Source: an uncultured Clostridia bacterium (lineage in GTDB: Bacteria > Bacillota > Clostridia > TANB77 > CAG-508). From it: a stretch of 7,211 nt of DNA. The notes beneath the pieces were generated by a model. That model had not been told where the DNA came from and searched no databases. It saw only the letters and a list, made by a program, of their open reading frames with translations. Of the stretch, positions 1-6,566 are shown one piece after another (position 1 is the first letter of the stretch; the number at the start of each line of letters is the position of its first letter). The stretch spans positions 1-7,211 of the forward strand of contig CAKOVX010000022.1 in assembly GCA_934122155.1 (NCBI GenBank), in the 5' to 3' direction. Both the position numbers and the translations under genes were made by a program.

Positions 1-575
1 GTTGTTGCAAATGTATATCTTCCTAATGTTATTTCTACTTCTGTTCCATCATCTTTTATTATTTTATTACTTCCATCATTGTTTATATTACTTACTGGTA
101 TCCATACAAATTGGTTTCCATCTTTATCTTCTATTACAACTCCTTTTTCTACTGTATCTCCAGAATCAGCTGCTATTTTAAATCCTCCTGGTAATACCAC
201 CTGATTTCCTTTTTCGTCTCTTGATATTATTGTTTTGCTATCTGTTGTTGTTCTATCATCTGATTTTAAACTTGAATTTGTTATTTTTGGGCCCTCTGTA
301 TAGTCTTTTAACATATTTGCTAATGCATTTACTTCGCCTTTATCTCTTTGTATTCCTTCATTCATCTTGCTTTCCGAATCTTTAGCTTTGTCCATTATTC
401 CGCCATCATCAAATACTGCACTTATTGTTATCCCTGCTAGTATTAGTAATACTACTATTGTTACTACTAGCACTATTAGAGTAATACCTTTTTGATTTGA
501 ATAGTTTTTTTCTACTGTTTTCTTATTTATTTCTAATTCTTTACTTATTTTCAATTTTCTTTCTTCTTTATTCAA
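1..575 (-). CDS. Prepilin-like membrane-anchored protein with start of an FGE-sulfatase-like domain (C-terminus beyond window)
   Basis: The frame is open for 191 codons from a TTG at 575-573 to the window edge, so the C-terminus is missing. TTG is chosen because an AGGAG lies 10 bases upstream (586-590), an in-frame stop lies further upstream, and there is no ATG between. The protein has a basic, charged leader (residues 1-30) ending in QKG, then a single hydrophobic helix (about 31-53, ITLIVLVVTIVVLLILAGI). This resembles a type IV prepilin leader cut after Gly, but the usual Glu at mature position 5 is Val. A linker follows, then FVWIPV (157-161) and LGRYTF (184-189), segments that open FGE-sulfatase/C-type-lectin-fold domains in clostridial surface proteins of this type. 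Predicted role: a surface-exposed, membrane-anchored ligand-binding protein, possibly pilin-like. The exact function is unknown. The family call is from motif memory, not a search. Confidence 0.75.
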   Translation of the reverse strand, partial: MNKEERKLKISKELEINKKTVEKNYSNQKGITLIVLVVTIVVLLILAGITISAVFDDGGIMDKAKDSESKMNEGIQRDKGEVNALANMLKDYTEGPKITNSSLKSDDRTTTDSKTIISRDEKGNQVVLPGGFKIAADSGDTVEKGVVIEDKDGNQFVWIPVSNINNDGSNKIIKDDGTEVEITLGRYTFAT

Positions 576-670
576 TGTTATCTTTCTCCTCTTTCTTCCG
601 TATTTTTTAGTTTATTTTTTCTATTCTGTAATTTAATATGTACAATTCTTTTACTTTTATGCATATTATT

Positions 671-699
671 AGAATACCATAACAACTTGTTGTTTTCAA
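671..699 (-). promoter_or_regulatory. Sigma-A-type promoter of the prepilin-like gene, with inverted repeat in the spacer
   Basis: Read on the minus strand, a TTGAAA -35 (694-699) and a TATTCT -10 (671-676) are separated by exactly 17 bases. Transcription would start near 664, leaving a leader of about 90 bases before the TTG start at 575. The spacer contains a 6-base inverted repeat AACAAC-TT-GTTGTT (681-694), which could be an operator or may be chance in AT-rich DNA. Confidence 0.5.
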
Positions 700-806
700 G
701 TTTTTTTTATTTTTTTACAATAGATTTTATGATAATAAACCAAAATTTTTTAGGACATTTTCAAAAATTATTAACATATTATTTAAAAGGTTTTCATTAT
801 TTTTAG

Positions 807-834
807 TTTGCAATATATAAATATATGGTATAAT
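807..834 (+). promoter_or_regulatory. Probable promoter of the cation diffusion facilitator gene
   Basis: A perfect TATAAT -10 (829-834) is preceded by a weak -35 (TTTGCA at 807-812 with 16-base spacing, or TTGCAA at 808-813 with 15). The start of transcription would be near 841, giving a leader of about 25 bases, too short for a metal riboswitch. I see no recognisable metalloregulator operator. The rest of the 576-864 intergenic region is AT-rich with T-tracts and no supported gene. Confidence 0.5.
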
Positions 835-864
835 TATAAAAAATATTGAAAGGGTTTTATATTT

Positions 865-1722
865 ATGGATCGTTTTACTCAAACACAAAAAGCTGGTTTG
901 ATTGGCATAGTTGGCAACATATTTTTATTAATAATTAAAGGCTCGGTCGGACTTATTTTTAAAAGTCAATCAATGATTGCAGATGCTGCTAACAGTGCTG
1001 GTGATATTTTTGCCTCACTTATGACTTTTATTGGTAATAAAATTGCTAGTGCTCCAGAAGACTCTGACCACAATTTTGGTCATGGAAAAGCCGAATATTT
1101 ATTTTCTATGTTTATTGCTATATCCATGATTGTAATTTCGTTTAAGCTTTTATATGACTCTATTTACACATTAATAAATGGTAGTAATTTAAAGTTTTCG
1201 TGGCTTTTAGTTATAGTTTGTACAGCTACAATTATTGTAAAATTTGCTCTTTATTTATATACTTCAAGTTTAGCCAAAAAATATAACAATATTTTACTTG
1301 AAGCTAACAAAAAAGACCATTTCAATGATTGTATTGTAACTAGCCTTACTCTAATTTCTATTTTACTTACTCTCATTAATGTTTATTGGTTTGATAGTAT
1401 AGTTGGTATTGTTATATCGGTTTGGATATGTATTACAGGATTTAAAATTTTTATAGAAAGCTATAACATTTTAATGGATAAATCAATTGACCCTAAAACA
1501 GAAGAAATAATTATTAATATTGCTCATAATTACAAGGAAATACAAAAATTAGATACAATTTCTTCAACTCCTGTTGGATATAAATATATTGTAGTTTTAA
1601 CTATATATGTTGATGGTAATATGTCTACATTTGATAGTCATAGTTTAGCCGATAAGTTTGAAAAAGATGTTAATAAATTAGATGATGTTTATAAAGCCAT
1701 TGTTCACGTAAACCCAATTTAA
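865..1722 (+). CDS. Cation diffusion facilitator (CDF) family metal exporter, probably Mn2+
   Basis: Membrane antiporter of the CDF family, 285 residues, the usual length. About six hydrophobic segments (near 12-31, 36-58, 78-100, 113-133, 157-173, 176-196) are followed by a cytosolic C-terminal domain (about 205-285) ending in VHVNP, as in dimeric CDF proteins. The conserved loop HNFGHGKAEYLF is at 69-80. The transport site reads N43-x3-D47 in TM2 and D151-x3-D155 in TM5. Zinc CDFs generally have a His in TM5 and His or Asp in TM2, whereas Asn/Asp plus Asp/Asp is the pattern of manganese exporters such as pneumococcal MntE. Substrate is therefore inferred as Mn2+, with iron or zinc not excluded. 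Start: ATG at 865 with GAAAGGG (848-854) 10 bases upstream. It is monocistronic, converging on clpC across a shared terminator. Confidence 0.9.
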   Translation: MDRFTQTQKAGLIGIVGNIFLLIIKGSVGLIFKSQSMIADAANSAGDIFASLMTFIGNKIASAPEDSDHNFGHGKAEYLFSMFIAISMIVISFKLLYDSIYTLINGSNLKFSWLLVIVCTATIIVKFALYLYTSSLAKKYNNILLEANKKDHFNDCIVTSLTLISILLTLINVYWFDSIVGIVISVWICITGFKIFIESYNILMDKSIDPKTEEIIINIAHNYKEIQKLDTISSTPVGYKYIVVLTIYVDGNMSTFDSHSLADKFEKDVNKLDDVYKAIVHVNPI

Positions 1723-1727
1723 ACATC

Positions 1728-1756
1728 AAAAAAGCCAGGCATCACCTGGCTTTTTT
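1728..1756. terminator. Bidirectional rho-independent terminator between the CDF gene and clpC
   Basis: A perfect 12-bp stem pairs AAAAAAGCCAGG (1728-1739) with CCTGGCTTTTTT (1745-1756) around the loop CATCA. The GC core with A/T-flanked arms gives a T-run in both directions. It lies 5 bases after the CDF stop and 3 bases beyond the clpC stop, so it serves both converging units. Confidence 0.93.
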
Positions 1757-1759
1757 AGA

Positions 1760-4207
1760 TTAACTTATTACAATTTTGTCATCTTCTGCTTTTATTTTTA
1801 CTTTTTTATTTGGTTTAATATTTCCGTCTAAAATTTCTTCTGCAATTTTATCTTCTAATATGCTTTGAATTGCTCTTTTTAGTGGTCTTGCACCATAGTT
1901 TGTGTCAATACCTTTTTTAGCAATTAAATCTTTTACACTATCATCAATTTCTAACTTAATGTCCTTTTCAGCCATTCTTTTTACTACTTGATTTAGCATA
2001 ATATTAATTATTTGTTTAATATTTTCGTCATTTAATTTATGGAATACAATAATTTCATCTATACGGTTTATAAATTCTGGTCTAAATTGTTTTTTTAGTT
2101 CTCCCATAACATCTTTTTTAATTGTCTCATATTCTTTTTGGCTTTCTTCCTTTTTGTCTCCTGCTGCAAATCCTAAAGTAGTTTTATCTGTAATTAGTCT
2201 TGCGCCAATATTAGATGTCATTATTATAACTGTATTTTTAAAATTAACTGTTCTTCCTTGAGCATCTGTTAGTCTACCATCATCAAGAATTTGAAGTAGC
2301 ATATTCATTACATCTGGATGAGCTTTTTCAATTTCATCAAATAGAATTACTGAATATGGTTTTCTTCTAATTTTTTCTGTTAGTTGACCTCCTTCGTCAA
2401 ATCCTACATAACCTGGAGGAGAACCAATTAATTTAGATACTGAGTGACTTTCCATATATTCAGACATATCAATTCTAATCATTGCATCTTCATTGCCAAA
2501 TAAGCTTTCAGCTAGAGCTTTTGATAACTCAGTTTTACCAACACCAGTTGGTCCTAAAAATAAGAATGAACCTATTGGACGATTTGGATCTTTTAGCCCA
2601 ACTCTTCCTCTTCTTATTGCTTTTGCAACCGCTTCAACTGCTTCATCTTGGCCAATTACTCTTTGATGTAAAGTTTGCTCTAAGTTTCTTAGTTTTTCAT
2701 TTTCACTTTGTGTTAACTTTTTAACTGGTACTCCTGTCCAACTAGCAACTACTTCTGCAATATCTTCTTCTGTTAGAGCTGTTACATTTTTAGTATTTTT
2801 GCTTTCCCATTTTTCTTTTTCTTTTTGTAGTTTATCTTTTTCTTCTTTTATTTTATCTCTTAATCCAGCAGCTTTTTCAAAATCTTGAACTCGTATTGAG
2901 TCTTCTTTTTCTTTATTCATAGCTGCAATTTTTTCTTCTAGCTTTTTTAAAATATCTGGTTGAGTATATGTTCTCATTTTTACTCTAGATGCTGCCTCAT
3001 CAATTAAGTCTATTGCTTTATCAGGTAAAAATCTATCATTTATATATCTTGTAGATAATTCAACTGCTGCATTTATTGCCTCATCTGTAATTTTTACATT
3101 GTGATGTGCCTCATATTTATCACGAATTCCTTTTAATATTTCTATTGTTTCTTCATTTGTTGGTTCACCAACTGTTACTGGACTAAAACGTCTTTCTAAT
3201 GCACTATCTTTTTCAATATACTTGCGGTATTCATTTAAGGTTGTAGCACCAATAACTTGAACCTCTCCTCTTGCAAGAAGTGGTTTTAAAATGTTTGCAG
3301 CATCAACTGCACCTTCTGCCGAACCAGCTCCAACAATAGTGTGGACCTCATCAATAAATAGTATAACATCTCCTGCTTTTTTTACTTCTTCTAGACATTT
3401 TTTTATTCTTTCTTCAAAGTCTCCACGGTATTTTGCACCAGCAACCATACTAGCAATGTCTAAACTAACTACTCTTTTATCTTTTAATGTTTCTGGAACA
3501 TCTCCTGCCACTATTTTTTCAGCTAGTCCCTCTGCAACTGCTGTTTTACCAACACCTGGTTCACCAATTAAACATGGATTGTTTTTAGTTCTTCTTGATA
3601 AAATTTGTATAACTCTTTGAATTTCTTCTTTTCTGCCTATAACTGGATCAAGTTTTCCCTCAGCAGCTTTTTTAGTCAAATCTGTTCCATATTGATTTAA
3701 AGTTGGTGTTTGATTATAACTGCCTCTAGCTTTTCCTTTAGTTTGTTTTTCACTTGTTCCTATATTTTCGTCTTCATTAATAACTTTTATAATTTCATTA
3801 TATAATTTTTGAGGATTTACATTTAAGTCTATCATTATTCTAACAGCTACACTGTCTCCTTCGCGCATAATTCCCATAAGTAAATGTTCTGTTCCAATAA
3901 ACTCAGATCCTAATTTTCTAGCTTCTATAAAGGCATTTTCAATAACTCTTTTTGATCTTGGAGTAAAACCTATTTCTACTCTATTTTGACTTTTATCTCC
4001 TCTACCAATTAATGCTTCAATTTCTTCTACTATATTTTCTGGTTTAATTCCTTGCATGTTAAGTACTTGACTTGCAACTCCATTGCCTTCTTTTACTAAA
4101 CCATATAAAATGTGTTCTGTTCCTATATAATTGTGTCCAAACTCAATAGCTAAATCTCCTGCAAATTCTAATGCTTTTTCAGCTCTTTTTGTAAATTTAT
4201 ATATCAT
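1760..4207 (-). CDS. clpC: ATP-dependent Clp protease ATP-binding subunit ClpC
   Basis: Hexameric AAA+ unfoldase that feeds substrates to ClpP in the cytosol; 815 residues, the normal ClpC length. Domains: double Clp-N repeat (1-145), AAA-1 with Walker A GEPGVGKT (215-222) and Walker B VILFIDE (281-287), a middle domain with a UVR-like coiled-coil segment (about 420-468, QDFEKAAGLRDKIKEE), and AAA-2 with Walker A GPTGVGKT (552-559) and Walker B VILFDE (620-625). TTLGF near 676-680 matches the ClpP-docking loop region. Both Clp-N copies keep GTEH (Glu31 and Glu107), equivalent to the two glutamates that hold phospho-arginine in Bacillus subtilis ClpC. The middle domain separates it from ClpA, ClpE and ClpB. 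Start ATG at 4207 follows AAGGAGG (4217-4223) by 9 bases. It is the last gene of the ctsR operon, 17 bases after mcsB, and is regulated through the CtsR operator at 6314-6336. Confidence 0.98.
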   Translation of the reverse strand: MIYKFTKRAEKALEFAGDLAIEFGHNYIGTEHILYGLVKEGNGVASQVLNMQGIKPENIVEEIEALIGRGDKSQNRVEIGFTPRSKRVIENAFIEARKLGSEFIGTEHLLMGIMREGDSVAVRIMIDLNVNPQKLYNEIIKVINEDENIGTSEKQTKGKARGSYNQTPTLNQYGTDLTKKAAEGKLDPVIGRKEEIQRVIQILSRRTKNNPCLIGEPGVGKTAVAEGLAEKIVAGDVPETLKDKRVVSLDIASMVAGAKYRGDFEERIKKCLEEVKKAGDVILFIDEVHTIVGAGSAEGAVDAANILKPLLARGEVQVIGATTLNEYRKYIEKDSALERRFSPVTVGEPTNEETIEILKGIRDKYEAHHNVKITDEAINAAVELSTRYINDRFLPDKAIDLIDEAASRVKMRTYTQPDILKKLEEKIAAMNKEKEDSIRVQDFEKAAGLRDKIKEEKDKLQKEKEKWESKNTKNVTALTEEDIAEVVASWTGVPVKKLTQSENEKLRNLEQTLHQRVIGQDEAVEAVAKAIRRGRVGLKDPNRPIGSFLFLGPTGVGKTELSKALAESLFGNEDAMIRIDMSEYMESHSVSKLIGSPPGYVGFDEGGQLTEKIRRKPYSVILFDEIEKAHPDVMNMLLQILDDGRLTDAQGRTVNFKNTVIIMTSNIGARLITDKTTLGFAAGDKKEESQKEYETIKKDVMGELKKQFRPEFINRIDEIIVFHKLNDENIKQIINIMLNQVVKRMAEKDIKLEIDDSVKDLIAKKGIDTNYGARPLKRAIQSILEDKIAEEILDGNIKPNKKVKIKAEDDKIVIS

Positions 4208-4224
4208 AAATATGCACCTCCTTA

Positions 4225-5226
4225 TTAGATATTATCATTTATTATTTTGCTTATTATTTCTGGTCTTTTTACTTCTACCTCATATACATCTAGTTGTTCT
4301 CCAAAATGTTTTTGCAAATTAGCTGGTTGAGTATATAGATATAATTTGCTTACTTTTGTATCATTTAGTTCTTTAATTATTCCCAAATCTGTACCAAGTT
4401 TAACATATGACAATAATTTTTTTAGTTCATTACTTGATATTTTTTTTGCATATGTTAAAGTACCATATGCCCTATATACTCTGTCTTCCAAGCCAATTGA
4501 ATTTTTAGCTAAATATTTTCTTGCAATTCTTTCTTGCTCAATAACTTTTTCTGTTATTACATTTAATTTTTTTATAATTTCCTCTTCTGTAATTCCTAAT
4601 GTCTGTTTATTTGAAATTTTATAAATATCGTCTTGTGTATTTTTACTATAAATGTTCATTCCAAAATCATTTATTATATTTAATATTTTAGCGTTATTTC
4701 CTGTTAAGGCAAGTGCAGTTAAATGCAAAGTTACACAAGCTTTCATTGCAGTACCAACATTTGTTGGGTAAACTGTTAAGTAACCATATTTTTTACTTGT
4801 AGCATATGGTAATATTTCTGCAATTTTTTCATCAATTTCAACTGCTAAATTTTTTAAATTTTCTAGTTCTAAACCAGAACTGAATACTTGTATTTTAATA
4901 TGGTCTTCTTCATTTATTGTTATGCAAATATTCTCTTCTTCATTTATTAGCATTGCTCCTTGCTTATTTATAGAAAATTCTGGACTAATTATACCTTTTT
5001 CTACTAGGCTTAATTTAGTAACATTATCTAAATCAGATAAGTCAATATATTTTAGCCCATAGCCTAAACTTGGTGTAACTTCTTTTATTGTGTCTTTTAT
5101 TTTTTGAGCTTGCTCTTTTGAAAACTTAGTTGTAAATGGAATATCTTTAAAATTTCTAGATAAGCTTACACTAGAATTAATTACTACATCTGAATCTTTT
5201 CCATTTTGTAAATACCAATTCAACAT
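4225..5226 (-). CDS. mcsB: McsB-like protein arginine kinase homologue, predicted catalytically degenerate
   Basis: Collinear with McsB over nearly its full length (333 residues, slightly shorter than the Bacillus enzyme). Active McsB phosphorylates arginines, marking proteins for ClpCP and inactivating CtsR. Family landmarks present: SLVEKGIISPEF (73-84), NEEDH (105-109), PTNVGT (154-159), ISNKQTLG (204-211), EQERIARK (230-237), LEDRVYRAYG (246-255), LGTDLGIIK (277-285). Catalytic residues are lost: the family SSRIRLARN reads NSSVSLSRN (17-25), so both phosphate-binding arginines are Ser; NEEDHIR has Lys111; the CPTNVGT cysteine is Tyr153; the Arg of GTGLRAS is Lys162; and the R-G-x-Y-G-E-G loop is replaced near 190-199. 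The catalytic-loop glutamates remain. The C-terminal RDxxR site for allosteric phospho-arginine reads VEVKR. Likely a pseudokinase or adaptor. ATG at 5226 follows AGGAGG (5231-5236) by 4 bases. Comparison is from remembered B. subtilis sequence. Confidence 0.9.
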   Translation of the reverse strand: MLNWYLQNGKDSDVVINSSVSLSRNFKDIPFTTKFSKEQAQKIKDTIKEVTPSLGYGLKYIDLSDLDNVTKLSLVEKGIISPEFSINKQGAMLINEEENICITINEEDHIKIQVFSSGLELENLKNLAVEIDEKIAEILPYATSKKYGYLTVYPTNVGTAMKACVTLHLTALALTGNNAKILNIINDFGMNIYSKNTQDDIYKISNKQTLGITEEEIIKKLNVITEKVIEQERIARKYLAKNSIGLEDRVYRAYGTLTYAKKISSNELKKLLSYVKLGTDLGIIKELNDTKVSKLYLYTQPANLQKHFGEQLDVYEVEVKRPEIISKIINDNI

Positions 5227-5262
5227 ATTTCCTCCTTTTTACCAGTTACTTGGTATGTTATT

Positions 5263-5817
5263 TTATTCTGCTATTTTTTTTATCTCATCTCTTATTTTTG
5301 CTGCATCTTCATATCTTTCTTCTTTTATAGCTACTTTTAATTCATTTTCTAATTTTTGTACTTTTTCACTTTTAGTGTCTTTAATTTCATCTTGTTTTTT
5401 AGTTGCTTTTTCAATATCTTTTAGCACTTCATTTTTTTCAGCCTCGTTTAGTCTTCCTATGTGACTTGCTGAACCATGTATATTTTTTAATACTGGGTTT
5501 AAAGCTTCTGAAAATACATCATAGCAATTTCCACATCCTAATTTTCCTTCATTTGTAAACTCATCATATGTCATTCCACAGTTATTGCATTTTAACATAT
5601 TAGTTTTTACAAAGCTTGGTAAAAAGCTTTCTTCTGATGCCATGTTTAAAAAGTCTCCTAAGAAACTTGAAAAATTTATTGGCATATTAAAATCTAAGCT
5701 CTCTAATCCTAGTTCTTTTGCACACTTATCGCATAATGCCATTTCTTTTTTTACTCCATTTATAACTTGAGTATATTTAAAGTTTACTTCATTTTTTCCA
5801 CAGTTTTGACATAACAT
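5263..5817 (-). CDS. mcsA: McsA, zinc-finger activator/adaptor of the CtsR-McsB-ClpC system
   Basis: Small cytosolic zinc protein that, in Bacillus, binds and activates McsB, helps inactivate CtsR and links to ClpC. The 184 residues hold four CxxC pairs: Cys3/Cys6, Cys29/Cys32, Cys77/Cys80 and Cys95/Cys98, enough for two zinc sites. A conserved turn SASHIGRL is at 117-123. A C-terminal UVR coiled coil (about 153-182, with KEERYEDAAKIRDEIK) resembles the middle domain of ClpC and is the usual interaction element. All zinc ligands are intact, so McsA looks functional even though its partner McsB has lost key active-site residues. Start ATG at 5817 follows AGGAGG by 8 bases. It lies 33 bases after ctsR and 36 before mcsB in one operon. 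Confidence 0.95.
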   Translation of the reverse strand: MLCQNCGKNEVNFKYTQVINGVKKEMALCDKCAKELGLESLDFNMPINFSSFLGDFLNMASEESFLPSFVKTNMLKCNNCGMTYDEFTNEGKLGCGNCYDVFSEALNPVLKNIHGSASHIGRLNEAEKNEVLKDIEKATKKQDEIKDTKSEKVQKLENELKVAIKEERYEDAAKIRDEIKKIAE

Positions 5818-5850
5818 AATAATTACCTCCTTTAAAATTATATGTGGTCA

Positions 5851-6300
5851 TTAATCCTCAACTAAATTAATAAGCATATTTTTAAATATTCTTGCTCTTA
5901 AGCTATCTTTAATTTCTTGAGGAACTGTTAATATATTGTCACTTGTTGCTACTTTTAATAGTTTAGCCTCTTTTTTAGAAATAATGCCTTCTGATAAGAA
6001 GTTGCTTATAAAAATGTCTACTTCTTGAGATGTTATTTTATTTTCCATACTATTTATTACATGCATTAAATAATTGCTTTTAGTCACATTAACTTTTTCT
6101 ATTTTTATATGACCACCGCCACCTCTTCTGCTTTCTACATAATAGCCTTGTGATGGTTTAAATCTTGTTGCTATTACATAATTTATTTGTGATGGCACAC
6201 AATTAAAATGCTGAGCTAAATCATTTCTTTGTATTTCAATAGTATCTTCGTCTTCAAACATTTGCTTTATAAACTCTTCTATTATATCTGACATTTTCAT
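5851..6300 (-). CDS. ctsR: CtsR, class III heat-shock transcriptional repressor
   Basis: Dimeric winged-helix repressor of clp and protein-quality-control genes. The 149-residue form beginning MKMSDIIEEF matches family length and N-terminus. An in-frame ATG at 6354 would add 18 residues but lies within the promoter and operator. The ATG at 6300 has AAAGGAG 9 bases upstream, so 6300 is preferred. The helix-turn-helix NDLAQHFNCVPSQINYVIAT is at 26-45. The wing VESRRGGGGHIKI (55-67) contains the tetraglycine loop (60-63), which acts as an intrinsic heat sensor in CtsR, with Arg58/Arg59 beside it, the region phosphorylated by McsB in Bacillaceae. The C-terminal dimer domain has the usual SEGIISKKEAKLL. 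First gene of the operon, with a CtsR box directly upstream, so it should repress itself. Heat sensing by the glycine loop could release the operon without arginine phosphorylation. Confidence 0.96.
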   Translation of the reverse strand: MKMSDIIEEFIKQMFEDEDTIEIQRNDLAQHFNCVPSQINYVIATRFKPSQGYYVESRRGGGGHIKIEKVNVTKSNYLMHVINSMENKITSQEVDIFISNFLSEGIISKKEAKLLKVATSDNILTVPQEIKDSLRARIFKNMLINLVED

Positions 6301-6313
6301 TTTGTTCTTCTCC

Positions 6314-6336
6314 TTTGACTTTGACTTTCTTTGACC
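6314..6336 (-). promoter_or_regulatory. CtsR operator (tandem heptads) with an extra third repeat
   Basis: On the minus strand GGTCAAA (6330-6336), GAA, AGTCAAA (6320-6326) matches the CtsR consensus of two RGTCAAA heptads separated by three bases. A third GTCAAA (6314-6319) follows immediately and runs into the AAAGGAG ribosome binding site of ctsR. The operator begins about 10 bases after the -10 box, so bound CtsR would cover the start of transcription and the ribosome-binding region. Confidence 0.92.
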
Positions 6337-6345
6337 TATGTATTT

Positions 6346-6373
6346 ATTATACACTCTTTTTTTATTTTGTCAA
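6346..6373 (-). promoter_or_regulatory. Sigma-A promoter of the ctsR-mcsA-mcsB-clpC operon
   Basis: A perfect -35 TTGACA (6368-6373) and a perfect -10 TATAAT (6346-6351) with a 16-base spacer are read on the minus strand. The strength of the match suits an operon controlled by repression. The CtsR operator overlaps the predicted start of transcription. Confidence 0.92.
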
Positions 6374-6436
6374 TACATTTTTCGAATAATTTTTAAAATA
6401 TTTTTTAACTTTTTAAATCTATGTTTTGGCATAATA

Positions 6437-6477
6437 AAACCCTAGTTGTTAGTTGTTGTACCTAATAACTAGAGTTT
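6437..6477 (-). terminator. Long imperfect hairpin, probable terminator of the FGE-fold gene
   Basis: Arms of 16 bases (6437-6452 and 6462-6477) pair around a 9-base loop with 14 Watson-Crick pairs, one G-T wobble and one mismatch. On the minus strand the hairpin ends GGGTTTTATTAT, a modest T-run, which fits termination of the gene ending at 6567 before the ctsR promoter. The long distance from the stop codon (about 90 bases) and the imperfect stem leave some doubt. Confidence 0.6.
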
Positions 6478-6540
6478 ACTTTTATTCTTATTAAGTTCAA
6501 ACTATTAACTTTTTTCGTAAAGTTTGCGTTCTCGTTTTAT

Positions 6541-6557
6541 CTGGTTCATCAAACCAG
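6541..6557. repeat. Small inverted repeat just downstream of the putative variable region
   Basis: CTGGTT (6541-6546) and AACCAG (6552-6557) form a 6-bp stem with a 5-base loop. It lies 9 bases after the stop codon at 6567. Known DGR targets often carry a short hairpin or cruciform just after the variable region that promotes mutagenic homing. Published examples have somewhat longer GC-rich stems and 4-base loops, so this match is only positional. Confidence 0.45.
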
Positions 6558-6566
6558 TGGTCAGTG

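Noticed and set aside
576..864. A DGR template repeat or small RNA in the left intergenic region
   Set aside because: The region is AT-rich with T-tracts and shows no segment resembling 6585-6710; only promoters are supported.
1728..1756. Shared CATCA loop between the terminator at 1728-1756 and the hairpin at 6541-6557
   Set aside because: The stems differ and a five-base identity is easily coincidental.
2482..5770. Several plus-strand open frames of 61-109 codons opposite clpC, mcsB and mcsA
   Set aside because: They are antisense to well-conserved genes, have low-complexity Leu/Ser/Phe-rich composition, and lack ribosome binding sites.
6301..6354. Longer CtsR starting at the ATG at 6354
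   Set aside because: The extra 18 residues are encoded by the promoter -10 flank and CtsR operator, have no family counterpart, and a good ribosome binding site precedes the ATG at 6300.
6478..6540. Second hairpin (AACTTT 6507-6512 with AAAGTT 6519-6524)
   Set aside because: It is a weak AT stem with competing pairings (CAAACT 6498-6503 with AGTTTG 6521-6526), likely by chance in AT-rich DNA.
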